From positions 1-64,000 of the forward strand of contig JAEUNL010000027.1 in assembly GCA_016791115.1 (NCBI GenBank): DNA of 64,000 nucleotides, read 5' to 3'. The notes under the pieces were generated by a model that was given only the letters and a program-made list of their open reading frames with translations, was not told the DNA's origin and searched no databases. This document shows, one piece after another, positions 63,977-64,000 of the stretch (the first letter of the stretch is position 1; each line of letters opens with the position of its first letter). A program made the translations under genes and the position numbers. The stretch is from Rhodocyclaceae bacterium (lineage in GTDB: Bacteria; Pseudomonadota; Gammaproteobacteria; Burkholderiales; Rhodocyclaceae).

Positions 63977-64000
63977 ATCAGGCCGTGGCTTGCTGGCCGT

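Overview
The window is high-GC proteobacterial chromosome. Gene content and order point to a betaproteobacterium, most likely Rhodocyclales (Azoarcus/Thauera-like): rplU-rpmA-obgE-proB divergent from ispB, then tRNA-Pro, a PP0621-type protein, PilS/PilR-like kinase and regulator, AmpD and class Ia nrdAB, with GTP-type PEP carboxykinase and NADP malic enzyme further on. The assignment is inference from synteny and protein sequence; no database was searched.

Layout. 1-2023: right end of an integrated element (tyrosine recombinase plus a 45-nt 3' fragment of a tRNA-Thr gene as attachment site). 2030-16419: housekeeping block (proB, obgE, rpmA, rplU / ispB, tRNA-Pro, two-component pair, ampD, nrdAB with paired NrdR boxes, a Lys/Ala-rich H1-like protein, a lytic transglycosylase). 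16447-23593: aminotransferase, pckG, maeB and a D-Ala-D-Ala endopeptidase. 23571-32734: IclR regulator, lutABC, an ion-transporter-superfamily permease and a three-gene TRAP transporter; together a probable lactate (or related 2-hydroxy/2-oxo acid) uptake and oxidation module. 33074-38781: TonB receptor, periplasmic binding protein, hybrid kinase and LuxR-type regulator with no transporter. 38890-39854: GST-like protein and a small CbiX-type chelatase.

39932-61166 is the most interesting part. A giant CHASE/PAS/GAF kinase is followed by a receiver fused to an RsbW-like ATPase, a receiver fused to PAS domains and a SpoIIE-type phosphatase, and NasT, an ANTAR antiterminator whose receiver has Glu in place of the phosphorylatable Asp. 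Next comes nrtA-nrtB-nrtC-(broken cobA)-nirB-nirD. On the opposite strand lie dsbB, a small unknown gene, nasA and a second nirD-like gene, and finally a REC-Hpt-REC protein. I find the same regulatory architecture upstream of both nitrate transcription units: NtrC-like sites, a sigma-54 promoter, and a leader with two ANTAR-type hairpins (hexaloops with A1 and G4). In the nrtA leader the second hairpin overlaps the 5' arm of an intrinsic terminator. This reads as dual control: NtrC for nitrogen limitation, NasT antitermination for nitrate. No nasS (the usual NasT partner) is present, while a partner-switch-like phosphosignalling set sits directly upstream of nasT.

61276-63976: tandem paralogous beta-hydroxyacid dehydrogenases, a GFA-type zinc protein and a LEA-2-like lipoprotein. 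No rRNA, CRISPR array or insertion sequence was seen.
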